Part shown: positions 47,947 through 57,304 of the stretch, one piece after another
Position numbering within the stretch: the stretch's first letter is position 1
Layout: each line of letters begins with the position of its first letter
NCBI GenBank assembly: GCA_030593065.1
Contig: JAUVHV010000008.1
Coordinates: 1-64,000, forward strand
Reading direction: 5' to 3'
Length of the DNA: 64,000 bases
Source of the DNA: Candidatus Omnitrophota bacterium
GTDB lineage: Bacteria; Omnitrophota; Gorgyraeia; JABMRG01
Made by a program: the position numbers and the translations under genes
The notes under the pieces: model-generated
What the model saw: only the letters and a program-made list of their open reading frames with translations
Told to the model about the DNA's origin: nothing
Database searches by the model: none

Positions 47947-50900
47947 ATGGATAATTTTAAAGAGTATTATAAAAAATTAAATCCAAGCCAAAAAGAGGCA
48001 GTGGATGCTTTGAATGGCCCCATTCTTATTCTCGCTGGCCCCGGCACAGGAAAGACAGAGTTGCTTTCTGTCCGCGCCGCGAACATAATACATTTGAAAA
48101 AAGCAAATCCCGAGAATATTCTGATTCTTACCTACACAAATGCTGCTTCAAAGGCCATGAAAGAACGCCTTGTTAAGATACTTGGGCGCCATGGATATGA
48201 TATAGAGACATGTACGTTTCATAGTTTTGCCAACTCTATTCTGGTAGATTCAGAGGAGGCTGCAAGCTACGTCCAGGAAAAGATACAGATAACAGATATA
48301 GAAAGGGTTAAGGCTTTCGAGTATATACTTGATCATACAGATGGGATAGACCCGATCAGGCCGTTCAGGGCCCCTTATATTTATCGCGCCGTAATAGAGA
48401 GAAAAATCAGTGAACTGAAAAAAGAGGGTATTGGCCCTAAGGAGTTTACGAGGATTGCGTCATCATTAAAACCTGATGAGGCATATCTTGAACAAAAGCA
48501 CCTGCCCAGGATTAAGGCCCTCGCTCTTATATACAAGCTTTACGAGGAGTATAAGGCAGGTAAGAATAAAGAACTTTTTGATGATCGCGGAAGGTATGAT
48601 TTTGATGATATGATAATCTTCGCGCTTGAGGCGATAAGGAAAGAGAGAGAACTTAAATGTACCTTACGCAAACAGTATACCTTTGTAATGGTAGATGAGT
48701 TTCAGGATACAAACGGGGCACAGCTTGATCTGCTTTTTGAACTCTTAGGCCCTGATAACCCAAATCTCTGTTGTGTCGGAGATGATGACCAGTCTATTTA
48801 TCGTTTTCAAGGGGCATCTGTAGGAAACTTCAAGCTTCTGAAATCGCGTTTTGCGAAGCTGAAGACAGTCTCCCTGAAAGATAACTATCGATCAACTAAA
48901 AATATAATCTCATTATCTGATAAGATAATAAGTAACCTTCCGGATATTGAGAGGATGACATTAAAAGAACTCACGCCCAAGAAAAATTACAAAGATAAAG
49001 GAATAGAGTTTCACGAGCTTACGACAGAGGCAGAGGAGCTTCTTTTTATAGCAAATAAGGTAAAGGAAATTAAATGCCACATTGAATCATCAAGCGAGAT
49101 ATCGGGCGCAGAGAGAGAGCACCCTTATAATAATATAGCCATACTTGTACGTAAGAGAAAAGATATTCTAAAGATTATAGACACTTTTTTAAAAGCGGGT
49201 ATACCATACGCGACAGATGGGAAAGAAGACATAGCCCCGGAAAAGAGGGTTAGGCAGATGCTGGATGTTATAGCGCTTTCTGATACAAGAGCTCCGACCG
49301 CGTTATCAGAAAAAGACACCTTGCTCTACAGAGTACTTACCAGTGATTATTTTCAAATTCCGTTAAAAGATATACTTGAATTTATCAGGTATCTCCTGCA
49401 TAAGAGAACGCGTAATAAAGAGAACAAGGCCCCATTCGCTGTTACATTCTTCCAGGAGTTTTTATCCTGTTTCGGCCCTTTGAATATAGAGGCCCCTTTA
49501 TTAAAAAAAGATATCGAAACTTTACAAATATGTAAAAGGATAGCATTTAAAGATCCATATTTAATCTCAAGGGCAGGATGGGTTATAAGGAGGCTGCTTG
49601 AAGGCATTAATACGCGTCCTGTTCACGCGGCACTTCTCCAGTATGTTGAAGATGCTGGTATTTATAGGTACATTCTCAAGTCATATAAAGATGATGCTCT
49701 ATTAAGGATAAGGGATCTTCGCGCGTTAACATCTTTTATTAACATGATAAAAGAGTCGGGCCTCAATAATCCGGCTTTAACCCTTTCTGATCTTATCGGA
49801 GAGATCGAAACAAAGAGAGAGCATGGGATGCCGCTCCAGGGAGACCTAGTTACAATGAGCCAGGATGGGGTAAGGATCTTCACGGCGCATGGTTCAAAAG
49901 GACTGGAATTTCATTCTGTTATTATACCGTTCTGCCTGCAGGATAAGAATTGGCCTATGCGCTTAAAACCGGACATGATTCCGCTGCCTCCGGAAATATT
50001 CAAGGCAAGGGGGAAGGTGCCTGACAAAAATAAGGTCAAGGAACTCAATTTTTATGATGAGACAAGGCTTTTCTATGTCGCGTCAACGCGCGCAAAAGCA
50101 AACCTGCTGTATACAGCCAGCCCCAAGCCGGGGGCTATAAGCAGTTCATATCTCCCCTCTATAGGACTGGAGAGCGTCACGGGCGTGTTACCGGCTAAAG
50201 AAGAGGTTGTGCTGGCAGATTTTCTTGTGAATACAAATAAGAAGGACCCTTTTATCGGTACAGAGGCCGTATTAAAGGATATAATATCAAACCTCACGCT
50301 AAATCCCACAAGCCTGAACAATTACATAAATTGTAAACGTAAATTTTTCTATACTGACGTATTGCGCCTGCCTTCTCAGAAAAAACTGGGGCTTACCTTT
50401 GGAAATTGTGTACATAAGGCGTTAGAGGATGCTTATAGGTATTTTATGGATTTAGACAGGTTTCCGGATTTTAAATTTTTTAAGGCTTCTTTTCTTGACG
50501 AACTCAGGTATCAGGGGGTCGAGAAGGCGATTGAGCTTTCGTGTCGTAGGCAGGTCGATACGCTTAGAGGCTGGTTTAAGATTGAGTCAACCGCGCCTGT
50601 TAAGCCGCTTGGCCTTGAGAAGAGACTCTCGATTATGCTTGAGGATGGCCTGATCTTTACCGGAAAATACGATAAGACCGAATTTGTAAATGGGAATGAG
50701 CCGTATGTGCGTGTTGTTGATTATAAAACAGGAAAACCTGATGAGCATATAAAAAATATCGCCTCCAAGACAGCGGAACTCGGGGATAGTGATTGTGAGG
50801 GGTACCTGAGGCAGCTGGTTGCTTATAAACTTCTATTTGACAAGGATAATTCCGGTAATAATAATAATGTTGTGACTGAAGGGCTGCTTGTTTTTGTAGA

Positions 50901-51117
50901 GCCTGTGAAAAAGACTGTAATAAAATACGGATTAAAAAAGGGCGAGTTTTTGAATAGACTGGTTAAGATCAGCGATGAAAAGGTTGGTGAGCTCGAAACA
51001 GTTATAAAGGGTTGTTGGAAATCTATCAAGAGCCTTGACTTCGCTATGCTTGAGGAATATGATGATAGCGTAAAAAGGTGCGGGAGGTGTGACTATAAAA
51101 ATATATGCTGGCGATAG
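47947..51117 (+). CDS. UvrD/AddA-like helicase fused to PD-(D/E)XK nuclease with Fe-S cysteines
   Basis: A 1056-residue superfamily 1 helicase: Walker A AGPGTGKTELL (about 29-39), motif II MVDEFQDTNGAQ, motif III DDDQSIYRFQGA, motif V HGSKGLEFHSV and motif VI FYVASTRAKANLLYT. The C-terminus is RecB-like: NYINCKRKFFY, then VVDYKTGKP (nuclease Asp and Lys) and finally RCGRCDYKNICWR, so one early and three late Cys form the Fe-S pattern of AddB/Cas4-type nucleases. One chain thus unites helicase and nuclease; double-strand-break processing is likely. GGAGC precedes ATG 47947. Confidence 0.9.
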   Translation: MDNFKEYYKKLNPSQKEAVDALNGPILILAGPGTGKTELLSVRAANIIHLKKANPENILILTYTNAASKAMKERLVKILGRHGYDIETCTFHSFANSILVDSEEAASYVQEKIQITDIERVKAFEYILDHTDGIDPIRPFRAPYIYRAVIERKISELKKEGIGPKEFTRIASSLKPDEAYLEQKHLPRIKALALIYKLYEEYKAGKNKELFDDRGRYDFDDMIIFALEAIRKERELKCTLRKQYTFVMVDEFQDTNGAQLDLLFELLGPDNPNLCCVGDDDQSIYRFQGASVGNFKLLKSRFAKLKTVSLKDNYRSTKNIISLSDKIISNLPDIERMTLKELTPKKNYKDKGIEFHELTTEAEELLFIANKVKEIKCHIESSSEISGAEREHPYNNIAILVRKRKDILKIIDTFLKAGIPYATDGKEDIAPEKRVRQMLDVIALSDTRAPTALSEKDTLLYRVLTSDYFQIPLKDILEFIRYLLHKRTRNKENKAPFAVTFFQEFLSCFGPLNIEAPLLKKDIETLQICKRIAFKDPYLISRAGWVIRRLLEGINTRPVHAALLQYVEDAGIYRYILKSYKDDALLRIRDLRALTSFINMIKESGLNNPALTLSDLIGEIETKREHGMPLQGDLVTMSQDGVRIFTAHGSKGLEFHSVIIPFCLQDKNWPMRLKPDMIPLPPEIFKARGKVPDKNKVKELNFYDETRLFYVASTRAKANLLYTASPKPGAISSSYLPSIGLESVTGVLPAKEEVVLADFLVNTNKKDPFIGTEAVLKDIISNLTLNPTSLNNYINCKRKFFYTDVLRLPSQKKLGLTFGNCVHKALEDAYRYFMDLDRFPDFKFFKASFLDELRYQGVEKAIELSCRRQVDTLRGWFKIESTAPVKPLGLEKRLSIMLEDGLIFTGKYDKTEFVNGNEPYVRVVDYKTGKPDEHIKNIASKTAELGDSDCEGYLRQLVAYKLLFDKDNSGNNNNVVTEGLLVFVEPVKKTVIKYGLKKGEFLNRLVKISDEKVGELETVIKGCWKSIKSLDFAMLEEYDDSVKRCGRCDYKNICWR

Positions 51118-51127
51118 CACCTTTCTC

Positions 51128-51155
51128 TTGTATAGGTATCTTTGTATGGTAAAAT
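51128..51155 (+). promoter_or_regulatory. Candidate promoter before the EF-Tu-domain-like gene
   Basis: TTGTAT (51128-51133), 16-base spacer, TAAAAT (51150-51155), about 65 bases before ATG 51220. Confidence 0.45.
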
Positions 51156-51219
51156 ATTATCGTGCAGTTATAAGATAGTTATATTCATATATCTGTAAAA
51201 TTAAGATTGGAGGTATGGG

Positions 51220-51525
51220 ATGATATTTAATTTTTTCAAAAAAAGAAAGCCTGATAAAGCGGTAAAGAAACCAGAGCCCGAAGGTAAGTTGATTGGAAGC
51301 ATAACACATTATTTTGGCCACTGCAGGGCAGGTGTTATAAAGCTTAAAGAGCCACTGGCTGCTGGCGATACAATTTATATACAGGGGCACACAACAGATT
51401 TCAAGCAGAAGGTAAAATCTCTTCAGATTGATGGTAAGGATGTAGAAAAGGCTGAAATAGGGAGTGAGGTTGGGTTTGTTGCCAGGAAAAGGGTGAGAAG
51501 CAATGACCTGGTTTATAAAGTTTGA
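51220..51525 (+). CDS. EF-Tu domain 2-like small protein
   Basis: A 101-residue protein with a Lys-rich N-terminus (1-20) and a single beta-barrel like domain 2 of translation factors: GSITHYFGHCRAGVIKL, AAGDTIYIQGHTTDF and GSEVGFVARKRVRSNDLVYKV. Stand-alone copies are annotated as elongation-factor-like proteins, and a similar barrel caps U32 peptidases. No GTPase domain, so it cannot act as a factor alone. GGAGGT precedes the ATG. It lies 30 bases before era. Confidence 0.75.
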   Translation: MIFNFFKKRKPDKAVKKPEPEGKLIGSITHYFGHCRAGVIKLKEPLAAGDTIYIQGHTTDFKQKVKSLQIDGKDVEKAEIGSEVGFVARKRVRSNDLVYKV

Positions 51526-51555
51526 TAAAAAACGAAGAAGAAGGCTCTGAAGACA

Positions 51556-52449
51556 GTGACAGTTCAATATAAATCCGGTTTTGTAGCTATCATAGGAAAA
51601 CCAAATGTTGGCAAGTCTACTCTGCTTAATGTTTTTCTTGATCAGAAGTTAGCTATAGTATCGAACAAGCCCGAGACTACGAGAGATAGCATCCTGGGTA
51701 TACTCACAACAGCAGACAGGCAAGCGATCTTTGTTGATACGCCTGGTATCCACAAACCGCATCTATTACTTGGCAGGCTGATGGTCAATAAAGCCTCAAA
51801 CTCTCTTCTTGACGCGGACCTTATTATCTTTTTAATTGAAATGACTTCAGGCGTATCTTCCGCAGACCGTATGATACTCGAGAAGATAAAAGAGGCAAAA
51901 AAACCTGCAATCGTTGCTCTTAATAAGATCGATATCGCAAAAAAATCGAAGCTGCTGCCTGTCATAGATGAGTTAAGAGGTGAATACGCATTCAGTGATT
52001 TTATACCGATCTCAGCATTGTCCGGCGATAATATTAAGCTTCTCAGGGATAGAATATTCGATCTTTTACCTGTTGGCGATAAGCACTATCCTGATAAGCA
52101 AATTACCGATAAGAGTGATACCTTTCTATCTGGCGAGATCATACGAGAGAAGGTTCTCATGCTAACAAGAGAAGAGGTGCCTCATTCCGTAGCTGTGGTA
52201 ATTGAAAAATTCTCAAAACGAGAGAAGAAAGATATTCTCGATATTGATGCTACTATCTATGTTGAACGTGAATCTCAGAAAGCAATTATTGTAGGCCAGA
52301 AAGGCAGCATGACAAAGGAGATAGCAAGTTTAAGCAGGGTTGAGCTTGAAGAGAGATTCCGAATAAAAATTTTTCTGCAGGTATGGGTAAAGGTTTTAAA
52401 GAATTGGCGTAAAAATGCGCTCTCGCTTAAAAGGCTTGGTATAGAATAG
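51556..52449 (+). CDS. era: GTPase Era
   Basis: A 297-residue Era: G1 GKPNVGKSTL, switch I KPETTRDS, G3 DTPGIH, G4 NKID and G5 SALSG, followed by a C-terminal KH domain with VVGQKGSM-like loop (IIVGQKGSMTKEI). Era binds the 3' end of 16S rRNA and supports 30S assembly, complementing YbeY and PhoH encoded elsewhere in the window. Start is GTG 51556 (no good ATG); a weak GAAGA-type site precedes it. Confidence 0.96.
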   Translation: MTVQYKSGFVAIIGKPNVGKSTLLNVFLDQKLAIVSNKPETTRDSILGILTTADRQAIFVDTPGIHKPHLLLGRLMVNKASNSLLDADLIIFLIEMTSGVSSADRMILEKIKEAKKPAIVALNKIDIAKKSKLLPVIDELRGEYAFSDFIPISALSGDNIKLLRDRIFDLLPVGDKHYPDKQITDKSDTFLSGEIIREKVLMLTREEVPHSVAVVIEKFSKREKKDILDIDATIYVERESQKAIIVGQKGSMTKEIASLSRVELEERFRIKIFLQVWVKVLKNWRKNALSLKRLGIE

Positions 52450-52469
52450 GTGAGTGAGGAGGTTAAGGC

Positions 52470-53573
52470 TTGGATAGTAGAAGAGAAAAAGCAAAGGCAT
52501 ATTCTGTTGGAAAACGCAGAATCGCTGTCCTGGAATGGGTTTTAACCCTGGCTTTCTTTGCCGGCCTCTTTTTTAGCGGCGGTTCCACGTTATTAATCTA
52601 CGCGGGACTTACAGTATCACAAAATCCTTACATCTTAGTCATTATATATGCTATTATCGCAGGTAGCCTTCTTCAGATAATTCTCCTGCCGCTCGATTAT
52701 GCGGCATCATTTAGAATAGAACATAATTTTGGGCTCTCAAGGCAGGCTATATTATCGTGGGTCAAAGATTATATAAAGAAGACCCTCTTTGCCGGCCTGT
52801 TTTATATTATTGCGGTTGTAACGTTCTATTTCTTCTTAAGGATTTCACCTTATTTTTGGTGGTTCTATTCAAGCCTCACATATTTTTTTATGAGTATAAT
52901 TCTCGCGAAAATATTTCCTCGGATAATTATTCCCCTTTTTTACAAGCTTACAAGGATTACTGATAAATCTCTAAAAGAGAAGCTTATGAGATTAGCGGAT
53001 AAGATAGGCGTTGAGATCCTTGATGTTTACACAATAGGCCTTGGCGCGAAGACTTCAAAGGCTAATGCCGCGGTCTGCGGCCTTGGAAAGAGTAAAAGAA
53101 TCCTTCTCTCTGATACCCTGCTTGAAAACTATACTCCGGATGAGATAGAAGCTACGCTTGCTCACGAGCTCTCACACCATAAGCGCCGGCATTTCTGGAA
53201 GCTCAGTCTGTTCAATTTTCTGTCGATGCTACTGAGTTTCCTGATAATTAAATTTATTCTGGATAAGGGCGTAACAGCCGGGTTATTCTCAGCAATTTAT
53301 AGTGTAGACGCATTCCCGATAATAGTAATTACCTTTATTTTGTACAATATATGCTCACTTCCGTTTTTAAATTTTATTTCAAGAAGATACGAGATACAGG
53401 CAGACAGAGATGCTATAAGCATAACAGATAAACCGTCTGTTTTCGCGGAACTTATCGAGAAGCTTACCTTTCAAAATCTGGCAGATCCCGCTCCCGGTGT
53501 TATCGCGAAAAATTTATTTTATGATCACCCGCCTGCATCGGAGAGAATAAACTTTATAAAAGCTAAGAAATAA
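52470..53573 (+). CDS. M48 family zinc metalloprotease (Ste24-like)
   Basis: A 367-residue membrane protease. Several TM helices, HELSHHKRRH (HExxH, about residue 234), a further helix pair and the third ligand in RRYEIQADRDA. Ste24/HtpX-like enzymes clip or degrade membrane proteins. TTG 52470 is used as start because AGGAGG at 52457-52462 is ideally spaced and no ATG fits. It follows era by 20 bases. Confidence 0.9.
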   Translation: MDSRREKAKAYSVGKRRIAVLEWVLTLAFFAGLFFSGGSTLLIYAGLTVSQNPYILVIIYAIIAGSLLQIILLPLDYAASFRIEHNFGLSRQAILSWVKDYIKKTLFAGLFYIIAVVTFYFFLRISPYFWWFYSSLTYFFMSIILAKIFPRIIIPLFYKLTRITDKSLKEKLMRLADKIGVEILDVYTIGLGAKTSKANAAVCGLGKSKRILLSDTLLENYTPDEIEATLAHELSHHKRRHFWKLSLFNFLSMLLSFLIIKFILDKGVTAGLFSAIYSVDAFPIIVITFILYNICSLPFLNFISRRYEIQADRDAISITDKPSVFAELIEKLTFQNLADPAPGVIAKNLFYDHPPASERINFIKAKK

Positions 53574-53598
53574 AATCTTTTATAACCATACTTTTTTC

Positions 53599-53627
53599 TT
53601 GCACCTGTTTTCTATTTATGCTAAGAT
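53599..53627 (+). promoter_or_regulatory. Promoter of the TIGR04073-like gene
   Basis: TTGCAC (53599-53604), 17-base spacer, TAAGAT (53622-53627), about 24 bases before GTG 53651. Confidence 0.65.
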
Positions 53628-53650
53628 AAAAAAATAAGGAGGTGAGCAAA

Positions 53651-53992
53651 GTGAAGAAAATATTAATATGCGCACTATTGGTTTGTGTAGCAGTTAGTAT
53701 GTTATCTCTATCCGCTATAGCTCAGGATAAGGGCCAGGATAAGTTGCAGAAAACAACAGGTAATGTACTGCTCGGCTGGACAGAGATACCAAAAGCTGTG
53801 ATAGCGGTAACAAAGGATTCAGATAACCCGTTTCTTGGTATTACCGTAGGTTTACTCAAAGGCGTAGCAAATGCCTTCGCAAGGACTGTGTCAGGAGCTG
53901 CAAGTGTAGTTACCCTGCACAAAAAAGATCAGGAAAGCGTTATAAAGCCTTCAATGGTAGATATTCCGGATACGGATACTGGAACGAAATAA
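53651..53992 (+). CDS. Exported TIGR04073-like protein (exosortase-associated type)
   Basis: From GTG 53651 (site AAGGAGGTG) a 113-residue protein: signal peptide to about residue 25 (cleavage near AIAQ), then GWTEIPKAV, NPFLGITVGLLKG and a variable tail. This matches my recollection of the TIGR04073 family, named for co-occurrence with exosortase systems; no exosortase is visible here. GTG 53642 is an alternative start but overlaps the ribosome site. A strong hairpin follows. Confidence 0.75.
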   Translation: MKKILICALLVCVAVSMLSLSAIAQDKGQDKLQKTTGNVLLGWTEIPKAVIAVTKDSDNPFLGITVGLLKGVANAFARTVSGAASVVTLHKKDQESVIKPSMVDIPDTDTGTK

Positions 53993-54027
53993 TATTTTAC
54001 GATATTTTTATTAGTGTATAACCGATT

Positions 54028-54065
54028 CACGAAGGGGTTGTCTATGGACAGCCCCTTCGTGTGTT
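54028..54065 (+). terminator. Strong hairpin, probable terminator
   Basis: A 15-bp stem, 54028-54042 pairing with 54047-54061 (core GAAGGGG/CCCCTTC, one G-T pair), loop TATG, then TGTTT. The T-run is short, but position after the exported protein's stop fits termination. Confidence 0.65.
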
Positions 54066-54085
54066 TAACATATAAGCTTGAAACT

Positions 54086-54592
54086 ATGAAATCACTATTA
54101 TTCCTTTTTTTATCTCTTATTGTTTGCGGGTGCGCAAGCAGCAAGGTATATATAGATTCTTCGGAAGTTCAGGGCCTTGGCGCTGTAGTAGAATTTCCCG
54201 GGGGCAAGATAATACCCATCAATCTTAAGCATGTTGTATCAGGTAGTATTATAGAGCTCACAAACAATGAACTGGCTTCTTACATCGGTATTTATATACC
54301 GGATATATATGATATACCTGAATCCGCCAGGAAGTTGAACGAAAAACTGATTATAGGCAGTGATATTCGTCTGGAGTTCGATTCTGTAGAGCGTGATTCT
54401 GATAGGAGGCTTTTAGTCTATATTTTTACGCCTGAGGCAAGGCTTGTTAACGAGGAGATTGTAAGAGCCGGCCTGGCAAAGGTTTTAATAACGCCGCCTA
54501 ATGTAAAATACAAAAAGCGGCTTCTTGAAGCGGAAGAAGAGGCTCGTGAAAACAAGAGGGGCTTGTGGTCTAATGATTTTAGCAATAGGTAA
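54086..54592 (+). CDS. Thermonuclease (SNase)-like lipoprotein
   Basis: From ATG 54086 a 168-residue protein with lipobox CGC (Cys about residue 16) and a staphylococcal-nuclease-like fold: IPESARK, RDSDRRLLVYIF and VNEEIVRAGLAKV, ending with the RGLWS helix. The fold is clear, but the full set of catalytic Arg/Asp/Glu is not, so activity is uncertain. A longer frame from 54014 would run through the upstream hairpin and is rejected. Weak ribosome site. Confidence 0.75.
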   Translation: MKSLLFLFLSLIVCGCASSKVYIDSSEVQGLGAVVEFPGGKIIPINLKHVVSGSIIELTNNELASYIGIYIPDIYDIPESARKLNEKLIIGSDIRLEFDSVERDSDRRLLVYIFTPEARLVNEEIVRAGLAKVLITPPNVKYKKRLLEAEEEARENKRGLWSNDFSNR

Positions 54593-54608
54593 AAAGAAGG
54601 GATAAGCG

Positions 54609-55328
54609 ATGAGTGTATTTGTATTCATAGCCGTAGTTGTTATAGCCTATTTTGTGGTAAAAATCGGCGCGGCCGCGTTTGAATTGACAGGATTAAATCC
54701 TGAACAGGCTAACTTTCAGTCTGTGTCAGCTTTTACAGGGACAGGTTTTACAACAAGAGAGGCAGAACTGGTGGCTGCGCATAAAGAGAGGCGCAAGATA
54801 GCCTCTGTGCTTATGATACTAGGTAGCGCGGGATTTGTTACCCTGATAGCAACCCTTGTTACGACAATAAATACCAGAGGCCCTGTAGCGCCTATAATAC
54901 CCGCTCTCAAAAATCTTCTGCCTGAATTTCTTGTTCAGTATGTCAATTTAAGTATTGTGCTTGTTTTACTTTTCCTGATATATAAGATTTTTCATTCAAG
55001 CAGGTTTTTCGGTTTACTTATAGGCAAAATTCAGGAACAGATGCTGGATAAAAAACTGTTACAGCGTGCCAGATTTGAAGAGTTGCTCTTAAATGCCGAG
55101 GGTTACGGAATATCGCAGATAGAGCTTACCAGAAAGAACCCTTTAACAGGAAAGACTCTTTCTGAGTCAAAACTGCGTTCTCATGACATACAGGTTCTTT
55201 CTGTTGAAAGAGAACAGGAGCATATGATCAATCCTGTTGCGACAACAAAGCTAAAGCTGCATGATACGCTTGTCTGTTTCGGTAAGCTTGAGAATATACG
55301 GGCAGTCGCGTACGAGAGCGGTAAATAG
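54609..55328 (+). CDS. Membrane protein with TrkA-C (RCK_C) domain
   Basis: A 239-residue protein: TM helix at 1-20, then a potassium-channel-like region (SVSAFTGTGFTTREAEL, about 37-53, recalling Trk/Ktr filter loops), two more TM helices (about 68-88 and 112-130) and a C-terminal TrkA-C domain (about 165-235, NPLTGKTLSESKL, VCFGKLENI). Possibly a reduced K+ transport subunit or gating protein; the P-loop comparison is tentative. AGAAGGG precedes ATG 54609. Confidence 0.7.
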   Translation: MSVFVFIAVVVIAYFVVKIGAAAFELTGLNPEQANFQSVSAFTGTGFTTREAELVAAHKERRKIASVLMILGSAGFVTLIATLVTTINTRGPVAPIIPALKNLLPEFLVQYVNLSIVLVLLFLIYKIFHSSRFFGLLIGKIQEQMLDKKLLQRARFEELLLNAEGYGISQIELTRKNPLTGKTLSESKLRSHDIQVLSVEREQEHMINPVATTKLKLHDTLVCFGKLENIRAVAYESGK

Positions 55329-55342
55329 AACAAGGTGCATAC

Positions 55343-56497
55343 ATGGACAATAAACCTTTTATTTCAATAGTAATCCCTGTAAGAGATTTTGAGCGCACAA
55401 TAGATAAAAGCTTTGAGTATCTGCTGAATATTGATTATCCGCACAAAAGATGGGAAATAATAATAGCTGATGGCGGCTCAAGAGATAAGACGCTTGATAT
55501 AATTTTACAATGGCAGAAGAGGTATGACTTTATTAAGCTTATCAGGATACCCGGTTGCCCATCACCCGCATTTGCAAGAAATAAGGCTTTAGAGATCGTA
55601 AAAGGCGAATATATTTTTTTTACTGACGGTGATTGCGCGCCATGCAAAGATTGGGTGAATATTATGCTTTCCAAGTTTGCTAAAGATCCCAGAATAGGTG
55701 CTGTTGGCGGCGAGATATATACCCTGAAAGTAGATAAGGATAATCTTACAGAGGCCTATTGCGAGCATTTCAGGTTCAATATGGTATCCCCCAGGTATGG
55801 CTTCATTAAAGAAGGCTTTTTTCCGCCATTATCCGACATGGGCCCAACGCAGATAGCGGGACACAGAGCCTATTTTTTTATTACCGCAAATGTAGCCTAT
55901 AGAAAAGAATCGCTTAATGAGGTAAATGCGAGATTCTGGGATCATCCTACGGGTGAGGATATGGATATGTGCCTGCAGATTAAAAATAGAGGGTGGAAGC
56001 TCTATTTTGCGCCTGATGCCAAGGTGGATCATATGCATCGCTCTAATTTTACAGCTCTTAAGAAGGTCTGGGCCAGCTATGCTGCCGCGCACCCCGCGCT
56101 CATTAAAAAATACGCATCCAGTCACTTTGAAGTGGTATTGCAGTTTATCGGAAACTATCCCAACAACCCGGTATTGTCAATACCTTCCCCAATCAAAGGT
56201 TTTTTCTATCTGGGAAATTTTCACCTTATGCACATATTCGCGTTTACCTTTATTTCGGGGCTTATTAGCTTCATGCTCAACCCGGAGAGTATACGCCTTC
56301 TCTTATTTACATTGGCTGCTTTTTCTCTTGGGATATATTCAGCGTATAAATTCTACTATTGGTGCTGGTTTATGAAACCGCGCAAATATTTTTTTACCTG
56401 GTGTAAAATGAAATATTTGACAAACTTAAGTTTTATAGCGGGGGGGCTTAAGGAATCAGGAAAGTATAAAATATTCTGCGTTGAACCCAGTTTTTAA
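55343..56497 (+). CDS. Glycosyltransferase family 2, membrane-associated
   Basis: A 384-residue GT-A enzyme: SIVIPVRDFERTI, IIADGGSRDKTLDI, the DxD-type FTDGDCAPC (about 93-101), a GEDMDMCLQ block, and C-terminal hydrophobic helices (about 290-350). Consistent with a processive or membrane-bound sugar transferase for envelope polysaccharide. Acceptor unknown. It overlaps the next gene by 17 bases. Confidence 0.85.
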   Translation: MDNKPFISIVIPVRDFERTIDKSFEYLLNIDYPHKRWEIIIADGGSRDKTLDIILQWQKRYDFIKLIRIPGCPSPAFARNKALEIVKGEYIFFTDGDCAPCKDWVNIMLSKFAKDPRIGAVGGEIYTLKVDKDNLTEAYCEHFRFNMVSPRYGFIKEGFFPPLSDMGPTQIAGHRAYFFITANVAYRKESLNEVNARFWDHPTGEDMDMCLQIKNRGWKLYFAPDAKVDHMHRSNFTALKKVWASYAAAHPALIKKYASSHFEVVLQFIGNYPNNPVLSIPSPIKGFFYLGNFHLMHIFAFTFISGLISFMLNPESIRLLLFTLAAFSLGIYSAYKFYYWCWFMKPRKYFFTWCKMKYLTNLSFIAGGLKESGKYKIFCVEPSF

Positions 56498-57299
56498 CCC
56501 AGAAAGGGAATACCTTACCATTTCATACAAAAAATTTATTGAAAATCTTGCAAAGGACGCAGGCGCGTTTCTTAAGAGGCGTGTAGGCAGGATAAAAAAA
56601 GTCTCCTATAAAGGCAGGATGAATCTCGTAACAGATGTTGATAAGAGATGCGATGACCTTATCGTGAGCAGGGTGAAGAGTGCTTACCCCGGCCACGAGA
56701 TATTATCTGAAGAATCCGGTAAGGGCGGCGCGGATAAGTCTGAATGGCTGTGGTTGATAGACCCGTTAGATGGTACGACAAATTATGTGCATGGATTCAA
56801 TTTTTTCTGTGTTTCAATTGCTCTTATGAAAAATAATACTCTTTTAGCAGGTGCTGTTTACGATCCGATGCGTGATGAGCTTTTTTCAGCCGCAAAGGGT
56901 ACGGGCGCGTTCTTAAACCATAAAAGAATAGAGGTATCAGGCATCGGGAGGATTGACAAAGCACTGCTATCGACAGGGTTTCCATACGGGTTTGGCAATT
57001 CAGTGAAACAGAATATAAATAATTTTGTAAAGCTTATGAAGGAGTCCCAGGCAGTACGCAGGCCCGGTTCAGCTGCTCTCGACCTCTGTTATGTTGCCAG
57101 CGGAAGATTTGACGGGTTTTGGGAAATGGAACTTCATCCCTGGGATACTGCCGCGGGCGTATTGGTGGTTAAGGAGGCAGGAGGGCGTGTAAGTAATTTC
57201 AAGAATGAGTTGTTCAACCCGTTTATGAACCAGATTGTTGCCACAAACAGAAAACTGCACAAGAAGATACTGGATGTTCTAAGAAAGGAGACCCTTTAA
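56481..57299 (+). CDS. Inositol monophosphatase family protein
   Basis: A 272-residue FIG-superfamily phosphatase: SEESGK and WLIDPLDGTTNYVHG hold the Mg2+ ligands, and WEMELHPWDTAAGVLVVKEAGG the C-terminal site. SuhB-type enzymes dephosphorylate inositol phosphates or assist rRNA transcription. TTG 56481 is the likeliest start, overlapping the glycosyltransferase; the first in-frame ATG (56620) lies too far in. Confidence 0.9.
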   Translation: MNPVFNPEREYLTISYKKFIENLAKDAGAFLKRRVGRIKKVSYKGRMNLVTDVDKRCDDLIVSRVKSAYPGHEILSEESGKGGADKSEWLWLIDPLDGTTNYVHGFNFFCVSIALMKNNTLLAGAVYDPMRDELFSAAKGTGAFLNHKRIEVSGIGRIDKALLSTGFPYGFGNSVKQNINNFVKLMKESQAVRRPGSAALDLCYVASGRFDGFWEMELHPWDTAAGVLVVKEAGGRVSNFKNELFNPFMNQIVATNRKLHKKILDVLRKETL

Positions 57300-57304
57300 A
57301 CCGG

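Noticed and set aside
54014-54085. Upstream start of the SNase-like lipoprotein
   Set aside because: The extra residues are encoded by the terminator hairpin and would hide the lipoprotein signal.
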